Origin: Piscirickettsiaceae bacterium
GTDB lineage: Bacteria > Pseudomonadota > Gammaproteobacteria > Nitrosococcales > Methylophagaceae
Assembly: GCA_030627065.1 (NCBI GenBank)
Contig: DAOUSV010000098.1
Location: forward strand, 1 to 6,129
Direction: 5' to 3'
Length of the DNA: 6,129 nt
Shown here: one piece after another, positions 1 to 5,555 of the stretch
Numbering within the stretch: position 1 is the first letter of the stretch
How the letters are laid out: each line of letters starts with the position of its first letter
The notes under the pieces: model-generated
What the model was told of the DNA's origin: nothing
Databases searched by the model: none
What the model saw: only the letters and a program-made list of their open reading frames with translations
Program-made: the position numbers and the translations under genes

Positions 1-104
1 AATACCGCAAGTAAGTCAGACCATGATTTCAGCTCACCTTTATCATTTGCAATTGCAAAAACTGCATTTGCGTAAGGACGAGCGATGGTTATTGCTTCAG
101 CCAT
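1..104 (-). CDS. atpH: ATP synthase F1 delta subunit, N-terminal fragment (cut by window edge)
   Basis: The delta subunit joins the F1 head to the peripheral stalk (b subunits) of the proton-translocating ATP synthase, on the cytoplasmic side of the membrane. Only the first 34 codons and two extra bases are visible. They translate as MAEAITIARPYANAVFAIAN followed by DKGELKSWSDLLAV. The ARPYA.A.F pattern at residues 8-16 is the typical start of the bacterial delta family and resembles E. coli AtpH. The ATG at 104-102 is preceded by a good Shine-Dalgarno, AGGA at 114-111, six bases away. This lies directly against the atpF stop codon, so coupled translation is likely. The rest of the gene, and presumably atpAGDC, lies beyond position 1. 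The assignment rests on both sequence and position. Confidence 0.93.
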   Translation of the reverse strand, partial: MAEAITIARPYANAVFAIANDKGELKSWSDLLAV

Positions 105-117
105 GCTATTTCCTCTA
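105..117 (-). promoter_or_regulatory. Shine-Dalgarno of atpH abutting the atpF stop
   Basis: On the minus strand the sequence reads TAGAGGAAATAGC and then ATG. The TAG is the atpF stop codon (117-115), and GAGGA (115-111) starts with its last base. A ribosome ending atpF therefore sits on the atpH initiation signal. This supports the chosen atpH start and suggests translational coupling of b and delta synthesis, which is an inference. Confidence 0.6.
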
Positions 118-585
118 GATCTGGCTTACTAATTCTTCTAACAAATCAGTATGTGCCTTGTCATCAATTTCACGGCTAAGTATTTTTGCCGCACCAGCCA
201 TAGCTACACTACCCACTTGTGAACGAAGCTCATCTTTTGCACGATTTGCTTCTTGTTCAATTTCTGCTTTAGCAGAAGTTAAAATACGTTCACCTTCAAC
301 GCGGGCGTTATCTTTTGACTCATCAACAATCTCATTACCACGACGATTAGCTTGTGAAATAATTTCATTCGCCTGGTCTTTCGCTTCATGAATAACTTGT
401 TGTGCACGCTTTTCAGCTAGCTCTTGTTCGTGCTTGCCACGTTCTGCTGCTGCTAAACCGTCCGCAATTTTCTTAGTGCGTTCTTCTAGTGCAGCCATGA
501 TTGGTGGCCAGACATACTTCATGCAAAAAGCAACGAATAACGCGAACGCGATCATTTGCCCAATAATAGTTGCATTAAGATTCAT
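115..585 (-). CDS. atpF: ATP synthase Fo b subunit (peripheral stalk)
   Basis: Subunit b forms the peripheral stalk as a dimer, anchored in the inner membrane, and holds the F1 head still against the rotating c-ring. The 156 residues equal the length of E. coli AtpF. Residues 5-26 form one N-terminal membrane helix (ATIIGQMIAFALFVAFCMKYVW), then PP at 27-28, then a highly charged Glu/Lys/Ala/Arg-rich helix to about residue 120, typical of the right-handed coiled coil. Arg36 in the EER.KKIADGL segment matches the functionally important b-Arg36 of E. coli. The C-terminal part (AGAAKILSREID) matches the delta-binding end of the family. The ATG at 585-583 is preceded by AAGAGGT at 598-592. There is a 52-base gap to atpE and a 10-base gap to atpH. 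Confidence 0.97.
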   Translation of the reverse strand: MNLNATIIGQMIAFALFVAFCMKYVWPPIMAALEERTKKIADGLAAAERGKHEQELAEKRAQQVIHEAKDQANEIISQANRRGNEIVDESKDNARVEGERILTSAKAEIEQEANRAKDELRSQVGSVAMAGAAKILSREIDDKAHTDLLEELVSQI

Positions 586-606
586 GTTTGTACCTCTTGG
601 TTATTT

Positions 607-637
607 CAAAATAGTCGTAAATTAAAACGAACTATTC
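607..637 (-). other. Possible stem-loop between atpE and atpF
   Basis: Immediately after the atpE stop, the minus strand reads AATAGTTCG (636-628), then an A/T loop, then CGACTATT (617-610). The arms pair over eight base pairs with one bulged T. The stem can extend by a T-A pair at the loop side (627/618) and a G-T wobble at the base (637/609). It is followed by TTTTG only, with no long T run, so it does not look like a full intrinsic terminator. Position between the high-copy c gene and the low-copy b gene suggests a role in mRNA stability or partial attenuation. That role is inferred and the stem is AT-rich, so stability is uncertain. Confidence 0.35.
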
Positions 638-868
638 TTATGCAACCGCAAACAAAATGTACATTGCTAAACCAACAGCAATCATAGGTACCGCATCAAC
701 AAGACCCATAACGATGAAGAATTGTGTGCGAAGCATTGGGATAAGTTCTGGTTGGCGAGCTGCGCCTTCTAAGAAGCGTCCACCTAAGATACCGATACCT
801 ACAGCGGCACCCAAAGCACCTAAACCCATCATTAATGCGCCTGCAATATAAAGTAATGCTGATTCCAT
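638..868 (-). CDS. atpE: ATP synthase Fo c subunit (rotor ring proteolipid)
   Basis: Subunit c forms the membrane rotor ring that carries protons and drives rotation of the central stalk. The 76-residue product is a two-helix hairpin. Helix 1 is about residues 5-30, including the small-residue run GAAVGIGILGG. A polar loop with R38-Q39-P40 contacts F1. Helix 2 is about residues 47-75. Asp58 in MGLVDAVPM is the proton-binding carboxylate, equivalent to E. coli Asp61. The sequence is very close to E. coli AtpE (GAARQP.LIP.LRTQFFIVMGLVDA.PMIAVGL). The Asp is followed by A-V rather than the Ser/Thr seen in sodium-binding c subunits, and helix 1 has no Gln ligand, so proton coupling is expected. 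The start at 868-866 has a strong Shine-Dalgarno, AGGGGA at 880-875. High expression relative to the neighbours is expected because many copies are needed per complex. Confidence 0.98.
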   Translation of the reverse strand: MESALLYIAGALMMGLGALGAAVGIGILGGRFLEGAARQPELIPMLRTQFFIVMGLVDAVPMIAVGLAMYILFAVA

Positions 869-906
869 CGTTTTTCCCCTACAAAGTAAAAATTAAAATA
901 AAAATT
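869..906 (-). promoter_or_regulatory. atpE translation initiation region: A/T tract plus strong Shine-Dalgarno
   Basis: The 38-base gap between atpB and atpE starts on the minus strand with 20 bases made only of A and T (906-887), mostly T runs. It then has AGGGGA at 880-875, seven bases from the last G to the ATG. In E. coli a U/A-rich stretch upstream of the atpE Shine-Dalgarno enhances translation of subunit c. The layout here is analogous, which suggests the same job by inference. The Shine-Dalgarno is the most G-rich of those before the atp genes in this window. Confidence 0.5.
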
Positions 907-1776
907 TTAGTGATGTTCTTGATGTGCCATATCTAAATATACAATGGTCAAGGTCATAAATATGAACGCTTGTAATGTAATAATTAAGATATGGAAAATT
1001 GCCCAACCAACTTGCAATACAGCGCCTAGAGAGGCCATAACAGCACCTGCACTAAACATAATTGCAATTAGGATGAAGATCATTTCGCCCGCATACATGT
1101 TACCGAATAACCGTAATGCCAGAGAAATAGGTTTAGAAATTAAGTTAACACCTTCTAATAGGAAGTTGGCTGGAATTGCCCACTTACCAAAAGGTTGTAA
1201 TGTTAATTCGCCAATGAAGCCGCCCATGCCTTTCATCTTGATACTGTAGAACAAAACAAGCGCAAACACACCGAATGCCATACCAAAGGTGATATTAGGA
1301 TCCGTTGACGGTACAACTTTGAAGAATACTGCGTGAGGGTCCATACCGAAGACATTTGAACCAATAAATTTAGCAATTTCAGGAACAAGATCGATAGGTA
1401 ATAAATCCATAAGATTCATTAAAAAGATCCAAAGGAAGATAGTGAATGCTAATGGAGCAACCATTGCATTTCGACCTGAAAATGAGCCTCGAACACTGTC
1501 ATTGATGAAATCAATCACCATTTCAGCAAAGTTCTGCGCACCAGATGGCACCCCGGCTTCTACTTTTTTAGCGACACTGCGGAAGAACCACATTAATAAG
1601 CCACCTAGAAGAAGGGTCATTCCCATGCTGTCGACATTAACTGCCCAAAAACCCATATCTGCAGCTTCTGCCGCATTGTGAGCCAAGCCCCATGAACCAT
1701 CATGGTGCTGCCCAAATGTTAGGTTTTGTAGATGATGTCTTATGTATTCTGAAGAAGTAAGCGTTTCACTAGCCAT
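907..1776 (-). CDS. atpB: ATP synthase Fo a subunit (proton channel)
   Basis: Subunit a is the membrane stator that forms the two proton half-channels against the c-ring. The 289-residue protein is about 18 residues longer than E. coli AtpB. The N-terminus MASETLTSSEYIRHHLQNL matches the family start and supports the ATG at 1776-1774. Further landmarks are FRSVAKK (65-71), NLMDLLPIDLVP (121-132), FYSIKMKGMGGF (176-187) and ELTLQPF (190-196). The core LRLFGNMYAGE has the essential Arg222 (E. coli Arg210), Asn226 and Glu231 (Glu219). AIFHILIITLQAFIF carries His262 (His245) and Gln269 (Gln252). All proton-path residues are present. The extra length lies in a His/Ala-rich stretch near residues 22-42 and in the loop near 135-157. 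The start lies eight bases after the atpI stop and has no clear Shine-Dalgarno (the preceding bases read TTAACTAAAAAC), so it probably relies on coupling to atpI translation. Confidence 0.98.
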   Translation of the reverse strand: MASETLTSSEYIRHHLQNLTFGQHHDGSWGLAHNAAEAADMGFWAVNVDSMGMTLLLGGLLMWFFRSVAKKVEAGVPSGAQNFAEMVIDFINDSVRGSFSGRNAMVAPLAFTIFLWIFLMNLMDLLPIDLVPEIAKFIGSNVFGMDPHAVFFKVVPSTDPNITFGMAFGVFALVLFYSIKMKGMGGFIGELTLQPFGKWAIPANFLLEGVNLISKPISLALRLFGNMYAGEMIFILIAIMFSAGAVMASLGAVLQVGWAIFHILIITLQAFIFMTLTIVYLDMAHQEHH

Positions 1777-1784
1777 GTTTTTAG

Positions 1785-2159
1785 TTAAGCCCGACTCTTA
1801 TGTCCAAATAATAAAGCAAACTGTATTACGATAAAGCCTGTCATTAATGGCAGTGGTAAAAACTTTAACACTGCGAAACCAACAACAAACATGACGATGG
1901 TTATTATCCACCGCTCGACAATACAACGATACGCTTTGCGTAAATTCATTCCAGCATCTGATTTGGCCTGTGTTGCTGCACCAATCAAATGCCACCTTTG
2001 TAGAAGAGTGTTTGCGACTGCGATACTAGCACCATATAAACTGGCTATCGCTGCGCTACCACCTTGCCACCAAAGGACAATTAAAACTGTTATTACCAAT
2101 AAAACAATCTGCGTTTTTAAGAGCTGATTGATAGGTTGAACCCTTATTCTGCTGTCCAT
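1785..2159 (-). CDS. atpI: ATP synthase protein I (AtpI, c-ring assembly factor)
   Basis: AtpI is a small inner-membrane protein that leads proteobacterial atp operons. It is not part of the finished enzyme, but it helps assemble the c-ring and is often dispensable. The 124 residues are close to the E. coli length. Four membrane helices are visible at about 16-31, 35-53, 84-101 and 104-119. A small-residue motif, SLYGASIAVANTLL, sits in helix 2, and ERWIITIVMFVVGF in helix 3 is typical of gammaproteobacterial AtpI. The start ATG at 2159-2157 is preceded by GTGAG at 2170-2166, six bases away. It is the first gene after the promoter candidate at 2202-2231 and is followed eight bases later by atpB. 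The family is weakly conserved, so the call rests on these motifs plus position before atpB. Confidence 0.93.
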   Translation of the reverse strand: MDSRIRVQPINQLLKTQIVLLVITVLIVLWWQGGSAAIASLYGASIAVANTLLQRWHLIGAATQAKSDAGMNLRKAYRCIVERWIITIVMFVVGFAVLKFLPLPLMTGFIVIQFALLFGHKSRA

Positions 2160-2201
2160 CCTAATCTCACTGGATTAATTCGCCATCTAGCAAAATAGGG
2201 C
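2160..2201 (-). promoter_or_regulatory. Predicted atp operon leader (short 5' UTR)
   Basis: If transcription starts at A2196, seven bases after the predicted -10 box, the leader before atpI is about 37 bases long. It contains the GTGAG Shine-Dalgarno at 2170-2166 and no strong stem-loop by eye, so there is no sign of a riboswitch or attenuator. The bases between -10 and the predicted start are GCCCT, unusually GC-rich for this region. Confidence 0.35.
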
Positions 2202-2231
2202 ATTATATAGATCAAGCCGTTCCTTGGCCAA
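2202..2231 (-). promoter_or_regulatory. Candidate sigma70 promoter of the atp operon
   Basis: On the minus strand a perfect -10 hexamer TATAAT lies at 2207-2202. A -35 candidate TTGGCC (four of six matches to TTGACA) lies at 2231-2226, with an 18-base spacer. The segment just upstream of the -35 is AT-rich (ATAATTTCA). It points into atpI from the only sizeable gap in the window, which is where gammaproteobacterial atp operons usually have their main promoter. The bases after the -10 (GCCCT) form a GC-rich discriminator of the kind found at growth-rate and ppGpp-controlled promoters. That regulation is an inference. Confidence 0.6.
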
Positions 2232-2247
2232 TGAAATTATCGATTAC

Positions 2248-3279
2248 TTATCGTAATGCAGGCAATCGGACTCGAATAAAGTCTGGATAATTCACAATAA
2301 TGGCTTGTCGACAACGATGCCAAAAAGCAGAAAGAAATAATAATCCTGAACCAATAGCAAATGCTGTAAAGGCAAAACCTAGGCTCACAACACCGTATTG
2401 CTCAAGTATGCTGTTGAATGCATATAAAACATACGCTAATGCCGACACCATAAGTGCCCGACGATCTATTGAAATTGAGATAAGGCCAATCACGATATAC
2501 AGTGTTGCTACAATAACTGCTGCAAATGCACTGACTTCTTCTTTCGAGGTCATCAATGCAGAAAAAACAGGATGAACAATCAATGGTGCAGCAATAAGAT
2601 GTAGCCAGAAAGCGACATCAGAACGCCCTGTTTGTCGCTTAGTATCCGATGAATCCCAACGCATGGCGAATAAAAACACCAAGATACCCGCCACAAATAT
2701 AATGGGACTAATATACGTTCTACTTTCTGGAATAAACCAGAAGAGCAGAAACATAACTGCCGCAAGTAAGACTCCGACACCTGCGGCGATAGTGATTGGC
2801 ACTTTAAATCGTTGCCAATGTAGCCATGCAGCGAATGTCGTAACAATACCGAGTACGCCTTTCATTAAGTCATTACTCATGCTGGAGCTGGCTAGCAATG
2901 CAAAACCTGTTACACAAACACCAGCAACAAAGGCTAATAATAAGACAATTGATGGTAATGCCATTCGGCGGCGGCGTGTAAAGTATTCAGCTAAGCCCCA
3001 TGCGGTTATCACTTGAAGAATACCAGCCATTACTGTCGATGCTTGATTGCCCGGCACGATCGAACTTCCGATCCATGACACCGACACAAGCAATAATAAG
3101 CTGGCAATCACGACAAAAATATCATTAAAGCCTGTTATTAATTGAAAATGCTCTTCATCTACGGCAGGAACAGTACGTTCGGATGCAATATGATCGCGAA
3201 ATGCATTTGCTGTATTTTCTGTCATAACGCCTGCATTAACAGCAGACATTAATTCTTCATCACTATACATAGTCGACAT
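2248..3279 (-). CDS. Uncharacterised polytopic membrane protein, about 10 helices
   Basis: I do not recognise a function. The 343-residue protein starts with a soluble segment (1-46) containing a short helix pattern (SDEELMSAVNAGVMTENTAN) and DEEHF (41-45). It then enters the membrane at ITGFNDIFV. Hydrophobic helices are visible at about 53-75, 81-99, 106-130, 139-153, 161-183, 189-206, 222-242, 249-271, 274-291 and 297-319. Polar loops include RRRR at 102-105 and a charged stretch at 207-221. Membrane histidines His227 and His236 (HLIAAPLIVHP) and the DRRALMVSALAYVLYA block (272-287) look conserved-family-like from memory, resembling unannotated or DUF2157-like proteobacterial membrane proteins. 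That likeness is uncertain. No enzyme, transporter or nucleotide motif is evident. The ATG overlaps the parB stop by one base (TAATG), which suggests coupled translation with parB. A second possible start is Met4. Base use is similar to the neighbours, with no sign of recent transfer. Confidence 0.85.
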   Translation of the reverse strand: MSTMYSDEELMSAVNAGVMTENTANAFRDHIASERTVPAVDEEHFQLITGFNDIFVVIASLLLLVSVSWIGSSIVPGNQASTVMAGILQVITAWGLAEYFTRRRRMALPSIVLLLAFVAGVCVTGFALLASSSMSNDLMKGVLGIVTTFAAWLHWQRFKVPITIAAGVGVLLAAVMFLLFWFIPESRTYISPIIFVAGILVFLFAMRWDSSDTKRQTGRSDVAFWLHLIAAPLIVHPVFSALMTSKEEVSAFAAVIVATLYIVIGLISISIDRRALMVSALAYVLYAFNSILEQYGVVSLGFAFTAFAIGSGLLFLSAFWHRCRQAIIVNYPDFIRVRLPALR

Positions 3280-4136
3280 TATTTAAACTTCGTAATTAGA
3301 GCTTTTAAATCATCCATATTGCTGTAATCAATAACCAGTTTTCCTTTGCCTGCCGCTGTATGTTTGATGGCAAACTTGCTACTTATTTTAGAACCAATCA
3401 ACGCCTCAATCTTATCAAGCTCATCTAGCAAAGCATCTGATTGCGGCTCGGCCTCTTTAATAGGCTTTAATATTCGGCGAATTAATTGTTCTGTTTCACG
3501 TACTGACAACCCTTTTTCAACAATACTCGTCGCCGCTTCAGATTGCACATCGCCTTCCAATGCCAATAAAGCACGAGCATGGCCCATCTCAAGATCGCCA
3601 TTTTCTACTAAGCGTTTCACACCATCATTCAAATTACGTAAGCGCAATAAATTAGAGACAGCCGCCCGAGATCGACCCACAGCATCTGCCGCTTCTTGAT
3701 GGGTCATCGAAAATTCTTCACGTAGCCGGTACAAGGCATTCGCCTCTTCCATCGGGTTTAGATTCTCACGTTGAATATTTTCGATTAATGACATTGCAAT
3801 GGCACTACGATCCGACACATCTCGCACCAATACCGCTATCGTCTCTAACCCAGCTATTTTTGATGCCCGCCAGCGACGTTCCCCTGCAATAATCTCATAT
3901 CGCCCACCGCCAATAGGTCGAACAACAATTGGCTGCACAAGTCCTTGCACCCGAATTGAATCTGCTAATTCATCTAAAGACTCTTCTGCCATATCTATTC
4001 GAGGCTGATATTTTCCCGGCTGCATAAGATCCAGAGGAAAATGCTGCAAGCTATCATCCAAATTCACATCATCATGCTGAATATCAGCCAATAAGGCATC
4101 TAATCCCCGACCCAACCCTCTTTTCTTGCTCGTCAT
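3279..4136 (-). CDS. parB: Chromosome partitioning protein ParB (parS-binding CTPase clamp)
   Basis: ParB binds parS sites near the origin, slides on DNA as a CTP-dependent clamp, and stimulates ParA to segregate the chromosome. The 285 residues match the usual length. The N-terminal tail KKRGLGRGLDALL (4-16) is the ParA-activating peptide. The CTP-binding domain carries QPR (44-46), GLVQPIVVRP (65-74), GERRWRA (85-91, arginine-rich CTP/clamp motif) and ENIQRENLNPMEEA (119-132). The helix-turn-helix spans about 145-165 (THQEAADAVGRSRAAVSNLL). A further parS-binding region follows, with MGHARALLAL (184-193) and LSVRETEQL. The last 50 or so residues form the dimerisation domain. The ATG at 4136-4134 has AGGGA at 4146-4142, five bases away. 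parA ends 16 bases upstream and the membrane-protein gene begins within the parB stop codon. Confidence 0.98.
   Translation of the reverse strand: MTSKKRGLGRGLDALLADIQHDDVNLDDSLQHFPLDLMQPGKYQPRIDMAEESLDELADSIRVQGLVQPIVVRPIGGGRYEIIAGERRWRASKIAGLETIAVLVRDVSDRSAIAMSLIENIQRENLNPMEEANALYRLREEFSMTHQEAADAVGRSRAAVSNLLRLRNLNDGVKRLVENGDLEMGHARALLALEGDVQSEAATSIVEKGLSVRETEQLIRRILKPIKEAEPQSDALLDELDKIEALIGSKISSKFAIKHTAAGKGKLVIDYSNMDDLKALITKFK
3492..3507. other. Half parS-like sequence inside parB
   Basis: On the plus strand TGTTTCACGT (3492-3501) matches the first ten bases of the consensus parS palindrome TGTTTCACGTGAAACA. The other side (ACTGAC) does not match, giving 10 of 16. On the coding strand it falls in the codons for VRETE, a conserved ParB motif, so codon constraint alone may explain it. 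In some bacteria a complete parS lies inside parB, so this could be a degenerate or vestigial site. I found no CACGTG core elsewhere in the window. Confidence 0.25.
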
Positions 4137-4152
4137 CTCAGTCCCTACTTAA

Positions 4153-4917
4153 TTATTTCTCACGACGCATAAATTCACTTGCCAATGCCATATATGCAAT
4201 AGAGCCTCGTGAAGAGCGATCGTAACTTATCACCGGAATGCCATGGCTAGGCGCTTCTGCCAACCTTACATTTCGAGGGATAATAGAATGAAATACCTTT
4301 TTCTCAAAATGAGTAATTAATTGTCGCGATACTTGATTTGCCAAATTATTTCGAGCGTCAAACATCGTTCGCACTAAGCCTGTCACTTCTAAAGCCGGAT
4401 TTGTTCGCTGTTTAATACGCTCAATTGTTTTTAATAATGACGACAAACCTTCCAAAGCATAATATTCGCACTGAATTGGAATCACAACACCCTTTGCGGC
4501 CACTAAGGCATTAATGGTCAACATGCTCAATGATGGAGGACAATCAATAAGGATGTAATCATATTTATCTCGACTCGACTCGACCGCTAGACGCAAGCGA
4601 TGCTCACGTAAATTAACATCTAACAATTCAACTTCCGCCGCAGTTAGATCTGAATTAGTCGGCATAACGTCAAATGTTGCCCCCTCAGGCCGGACAATAG
4701 CATCTGCCGCTTTCGCTTTCGCCATAATCACGTCATAAGTACTAATATCAATAGTAGCCTTGTCAACACCACAACCCGTGCTGGCATTACCCTGCGGATC
4801 TAAATCAATCAATAATACTTTTTTACCACTTTCAGCCAGTGATGCCGCCAAATTAACGGTAGTTGTGGTTTTGCCCACGCCGCCTTTTTGATTAGTCACT
4901 GCAAAAATATTACCCAT
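4153..4917 (-). CDS. parA: Chromosome partitioning ATPase ParA (Soj)
   Basis: ParA is a deviant Walker ATPase that binds the nucleoid as an ATP dimer and is released by ParB, moving the origin region. The 254 residues are the normal chromosomal (small, type Ib-like) size, with no N-terminal DNA-binding extension as in plasmid P1/F ParA. The deviant Walker A motif KGGVGKTT is at 11-18, with signature Lys11 and catalytic-site Lys16. The A' motif VLLIDLDPQGN is at 34-44 (Asp38, Asp40), and Walker B ILIDCPPSL at 122-130 (Asp125). PIQCEYYALEG and IPRNVRLAEAPSHGIPV are typical of the Soj family. The ATG at 4917-4915 lies five bases after the rsmG stop, with AAAGG inside the rsmG end about nine bases upstream, so it is probably cotranscribed with rsmG. 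ParB follows 16 bases later. Confidence 0.98.
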   Translation of the reverse strand: MGNIFAVTNQKGGVGKTTTTVNLAASLAESGKKVLLIDLDPQGNASTGCGVDKATIDISTYDVIMAKAKAADAIVRPEGATFDVMPTNSDLTAAEVELLDVNLREHRLRLAVESSRDKYDYILIDCPPSLSMLTINALVAAKGVVIPIQCEYYALEGLSSLLKTIERIKQRTNPALEVTGLVRTMFDARNNLANQVSRQLITHFEKKVFHSIIPRNVRLAEAPSHGIPVISYDRSSRGSIAYMALASEFMRREK

Positions 4918-4922
4918 TTAAC

Positions 4923-5555
4923 TTAGCCTTTATTCTTAACGATTCGTACAATATGTCGCTGACCATCACAATCAGGAATGGTTAATGATACAACATCTTG
5001 AACTTCGTATTCACCTGTAACATGATCCAACTCCTGTTGAGGGAATACACCTTTCATCAACAATAAATAGCCAGCATCATCACAATGCTTACCGGCCAAA
5101 TCAATCATATCTTTAATGGTTGAAAATGCACGCGCCGTTACTATCGAAAATAATGGTAAATCAGCCTGCTCAATACGAGCATGAACAACGGTGACATTAT
5201 CTAAGCCTAATTCTGCTTTCGCCTGTTGTAAAAATCGCGTTTTCTTCGAGTTACTATCCAATAAGGTAACCGCCATCTCCGGCTTAACAATGGCAATAGG
5301 AATGCCCGGCAAACCACCACCAGAACCAACATCAAGCAGAGTATCACCGGTTAAATACGGCAATATGGCTAAACTATCCAATAAATGACGGCTGATCATT
5401 TCTTCAGGATCACGTACCGAGGTTAAGTTATATACTTTATTCCACTTATCCAACAGACCGATATAAGTCGCTAACTTTTCACATTGCTCGTCACTTAACG
5501 ATAAGCCTAAGGCATCACTACCTTGTTGGATTTTTTCTTGAAATTGCTTAGTCAT
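4923..5555 (-). CDS. rsmG: 16S rRNA (guanine-N7)-methyltransferase RsmG (GidB)
   Basis: RsmG uses S-adenosylmethionine to methylate N7 of G527 (E. coli numbering) in the 530 loop of 16S rRNA. Loss of it gives low-level streptomycin resistance in several bacteria. The 210-residue length is normal. Visible family features are WNKVYNLTSVRD (38-49), RHLLDSL (56-62) and the SAM-binding loop LLDVGSGGGLPGIP (73-86). Others are LLDSNSKKTRFL (97-108, with Asp99 placed to bind the SAM ribose) and the conserved RAF (141-143). The ATG at 5555-5553 lies within the end of mnmG, overlapping by eight bases, with GTGAG seven bases upstream inside mnmG. This fits translational coupling and the conserved mnmG-rsmG pairing. 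parA follows five bases after the stop. Confidence 0.98.
   Translation of the reverse strand: MTKQFQEKIQQGSDALGLSLSDEQCEKLATYIGLLDKWNKVYNLTSVRDPEEMISRHLLDSLAILPYLTGDTLLDVGSGGGLPGIPIAIVKPEMAVTLLDSNSKKTRFLQQAKAELGLDNVTVVHARIEQADLPLFSIVTARAFSTIKDMIDLAGKHCDDAGYLLLMKGVFPQQELDHVTGEYEVQDVVSLTIPDCDGQRHIVRIVKNKG

Noticed and set aside
944..1249. Plus-strand open frames of 60-117 codons opposite the atp, par and membrane-protein genes
   Set aside because: They are antisense to strongly supported genes, have biased composition expected from reverse-complement coding, and lack family-like sequence.
1904..1912. TTATCCACC, one mismatch from a DnaA box
   Set aside because: It is a single site inside atpI with no cluster of boxes and no AT-rich unwinding region, so it is not an origin. 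Chance occurrence is likely.
1798..1995. A 65-codon minus-strand frame overlapping atpI
   Set aside because: It lies out of frame within atpI, whose own frame has AtpI motifs and a Shine-Dalgarno. The overlap product is Cys/Trp-rich and shows no domain.
2580..2846. An 88-codon minus-strand open frame inside the membrane-protein gene
   Set aside because: It is fully contained in the longer 343-codon frame, which has coherent membrane helices. Its own translation shows no family motif and no start signal, so it is a shadow frame.
4600..4740. Other CACGT-containing sequences, for example within parA
   Set aside because: They match only five or six bases of parS, with no inverted second half.
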